Positions 61,795 through 64,000 of a stretch of 64,000 nt of DNA are shown here, piece after piece. The DNA is taken from positions 11,014,524 to 11,078,523 of the forward strand of contig OX637343.1 in the NCBI GenBank assembly GCA_951799405.1. The letters are read 5' to 3'. Position 1 is the stretch's first letter. Every line of letters begins with the position of its first letter. The position numbers were made by a program, and so were the translations under genes. The notes below the pieces were generated by a model. The model was not told the origin of the DNA. It ran no database searches and worked only from the letters and a program-made list of their open reading frames with translations. The stretch is from Agapetus fuscipes (Eukaryota > Arthropoda > Insecta > Trichoptera > Glossosomatidae).

Positions 61795-62490
61795 CCGACC
61801 TTCTTCTTCTTCTTTTTCTGCCACTTCTATCGAAGATCGACGATCATCATGGCTATTTTTACTTTAGATGCTGCGGCTCGAAACAGGGACTTGGTGCTTC
61901 TGCCGAACCACTGTCGCAGGTTTTTCAGCCACGATGTCCTTCGGCGTCCCTGAGATCCTCTCCAAGGGCGGATCCAGGATTTTTTTCTGGGCAAGGGGCA
62001 GACGGGCAAAAATAATCAACTTGAAATTATTTGCTAGGAAAACACGTTTAATATTTTTTGTTAAATTTAATGTACCTACCTTTGAATTTCATTTAAACAA
62101 ATGTCTGTAAACCTGCATTTTTACATTTTTTTTAAATTCCATGTTTTAAAATAGAATTTTTGTTTTGTTATCCTGCGCCCGCGCCTGCGCTCCGAGCCCC
62201 GACCCGTGGTTTCCTACCGCGCGACTATTCCAACCAAAAACAGATAAGAGTAATTTCACTCATATTTTTTATGTATTTTTTATTTTTTTATTTTAACAAC
62301 TCTGATAATTTGATTTGCCTATAAGTGTGTACTGTGATGGAAACTCCACAACCGTCTGGGGGGGGCATGTGCCCCTGTGACCCCCCCCCCCTAAATCCGC
62401 CCTTGATCCTCTCTTCTCAATCTTACCCTGTATGATAGAATGAAGGAGACGGTACTTCTCTTTTCTCATTATGTGACCGCTGACCTTTGC
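61795..62490 (-). pseudogene. LINE-C remnant split by a MITE
   Basis: Parts at 61795-61954 (RRTSWLKNLRQWFGRSTKSLF) and 62414-62490 (GHIMRKEKYRLLHSIIQGKIEKRG) are one remnant, separated by the hAT-type MITE at 61963-62405. Confidence 0.7.
61963..62405. mobile_element. hAT-type MITE inserted in a LINE remnant
   Basis: Ends CAAGGGCGGATCCAGGATT and AAATCCGCCCTTG are inverted, with perfect 8-bp flanks ATCCTCTC (61955-61962 and 62406-62413). The related LINE copy at 3045-3330 shows the uninterrupted sequence. Confidence 0.85.
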
Positions 62491-62809
62491 AACCAATAAT
62501 AAAATATTGATACATCTTTTCTCTAGCAATCCGGCTGAATGACGAAACAACATTGTCTATGCCAGTGTACGTGCGGACCTCATTATTTAAATATTTTGGG
62601 TTATTGGTGCACCTGAATCGCTAGTTGCTTCAACTTCCACATTCACACTTCATGCCCGGAAACAACTAGTCAACCATACACAAATTACAAGTCCGTGCTT
62701 ACAAACCTAAAATTCATTATGGTCATCGGCGCTGCAACTCTTGCTTCCTTCACTAATTATGATACAAAAACTACAATTAAGTGAATAACAATGTCATGTA
62801 TTTATTGAC

Positions 62810-63130
62810 GCAACTAAGCTACACATATAGCATAACCTCATGCCGCGTTATCCCCGAAGGGATAGCATGCGGCGAGTTGAACCTATTTTTTTTATAGGTA
62901 AGGGGGCCGGCCTTACGCCAGCCACTTTATTTGAAATGGGGTTTTCCAGCTCCCGAGGGGACTGTTACTCATTTCTTGCGAAGGTTGAGTAAGCCTTGCC
63001 GGTATTTTATTTTGTGTTTTTGAAGTAAACACCGAAAAGGGAAATCATTTCTGACACCCTCGGCGGGATTCGAACCCGAGCTCACGGCATGGAATGCAAG
63101 CACTCTACCAACTGAGCTATCGACCGGAAG
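62810..63130 (-). repeat. SINE-1, full copy
   Basis: Minus-strand copy with well preserved A and B boxes (CCAACTGAGCTATCGACCGG and GGGATTCGAACCC complements). Confidence 0.8.
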
Positions 63131-63764
63131 ATTTCATTTAAAAAAAAGTATTTTACAAAAAAAATGTACGATGAATGTAAACGCCAGTTGGCAGCTCTCA
63201 GCTATCGATTCAGTGATTCAGTGTAGCGAGCGCACGTACACACAGATCCCCTGTTAAATATTATATTTAAGTACCTACCACAGTAATGCTCCTTACCTAT
63301 CCATAATCCGCATTGTTATTCATGCTCACTGCACAGCACTCGCCCCTTCATAAATACACTTGCGGCAAGTGAAATGTAGCACATGTCGCAGAAAGGAAAT
63401 GTATGGGCACTTGAACGTAAAATGTATAGGTATTATTTACATATATTTAACTCACCTCGATCGCGAAAATAGAAAAGTATGAAAGAAACAACAGCACTCC
63501 TAGTTAGTGATTTAGTTTCCATAAATTTCCGTGCTAACGCAATCGAGGGTAGTTTGTGTAAACGCTCTATACTCAGGGCGCTTCAGCGACCGTACTTTTC
63601 AGAAGTAAGTACCTACTTACGATTCTTTGAAATAATATTGTTGTGTATAAAATATATTCTTATCTAAGTTGCTAATGCATGCCCGCAGGCACATCTAAGT
63701 TCTCACTTACACATGCTGCATGTGTACCTACCTACGAAACTAAAACGCAACTGTAAGTGTAAAT

Positions 63765-64000
63765 CTGGCCGCGTTATCCTCGAAGGGGTCGCATGTGGCG
63801 AGTTGAAACTATATACTTCCGGCCTTAGATATATGCCAACCACTTCAGTGAAGTGGAGGGTTTTCAAGCTCCCGAGGGGACTGGTACTCATTTCTTGTAA
63901 TGGCTGAAACGGGAAATCATTACTGATACACTCGGTGGGATTCGAACCCGAGCTGAGGGGGCAGAATGCAAGCACTCTACCAACTGAACTATCGACCGGA
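63765..64000 (-). repeat. SINE-1, runs to the window edge
   Basis: Minus-strand copy whose head ends at the last base shown (ACTGAACTATCGACCGGA). About 60 bp of its body is missing. Confidence 0.7.

Larger units (their letters stand above)
56586..64000. other. Region upstream of the DUF229 gene
   Basis: Holds the DUF229 promoter side and then repeats (LINE-A, SINE-1, LINE-B, LINE-C, MITEs). No further protein gene is recognisable. 58560-58920 may be another hAT-like MITE, since its ends carry TTTTCCAATCT and its complement. Confidence 0.45.

Overview
The window is nuclear DNA from an animal, most likely an arthropod and plausibly an insect. Three spliced protein genes have GT-AG introns, GC-rich exons and AT-rich introns. 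One of them belongs to the DUF229 family, which is typical of insects and nematodes. Around and inside the genes lies a dense layer of tRNA-derived SINEs, LINE tails, MITEs and larger transposons. The species cannot be named from the sequence alone.

Gene layout. TSR2 (pre-rRNA processing, 4 exons, minus strand, 5716-12114) and NUF2 (NDC80 kinetochore complex, 7 exons, plus strand, 12861-18840) are head to head with about 0.75 kb between their start codons. Downstream and convergent with NUF2 is a 9-exon DUF229 gene on the minus strand (56585 down to 22750). Its predicted product is a 664-residue type II membrane protein of the alkaline-phosphatase/sulfatase-like superfamily. All splice phases close in all three genes, and each ends at a stop codon, so I regard these as real and intact.

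Mobile DNA by region. The TSR2 second intron holds a pogo-like TA-flanked transposon, which itself contains a palindromic MITE and a TTAA-flanked element. DUF229 intron 7 holds a nest: a hAT-type element with 8-bp target duplications (24020-30937) encloses a LINE remnant and a structurally complete DIRS-type tyrosine-recombinase retrotransposon (24307-29521). The DIRS element has inverted terminal repeats and an internal complementary region. Its RT/RNase H part is scrambled by three independent tandem amplifications. DUF229 intron 1 holds an env-less Ty3/Gypsy element with open gag and pol frames and nearly identical LTRs (47006-53357). It sits in the first copy of a roughly 1-kb tandem duplication, whose second copy carries a different insertion. 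The same intron has an internally deleted PIF/Harbinger element. Short fold-back elements with 8-14 bp target duplications are scattered through the introns, and several carry a motif shaped like a hammerhead ribozyme core.

Abundant short repeats. About twenty copies of one roughly 250-bp sequence appear to be the 3' UTR of a LINE with a TTAGA-type tail. Three SINE families with tRNA-like heads and two further LINE 3'-end families make up much of the rest. Flanks 1-5700 and 56600-64000 contain only repeats and unrecognised AT-rich sequence.
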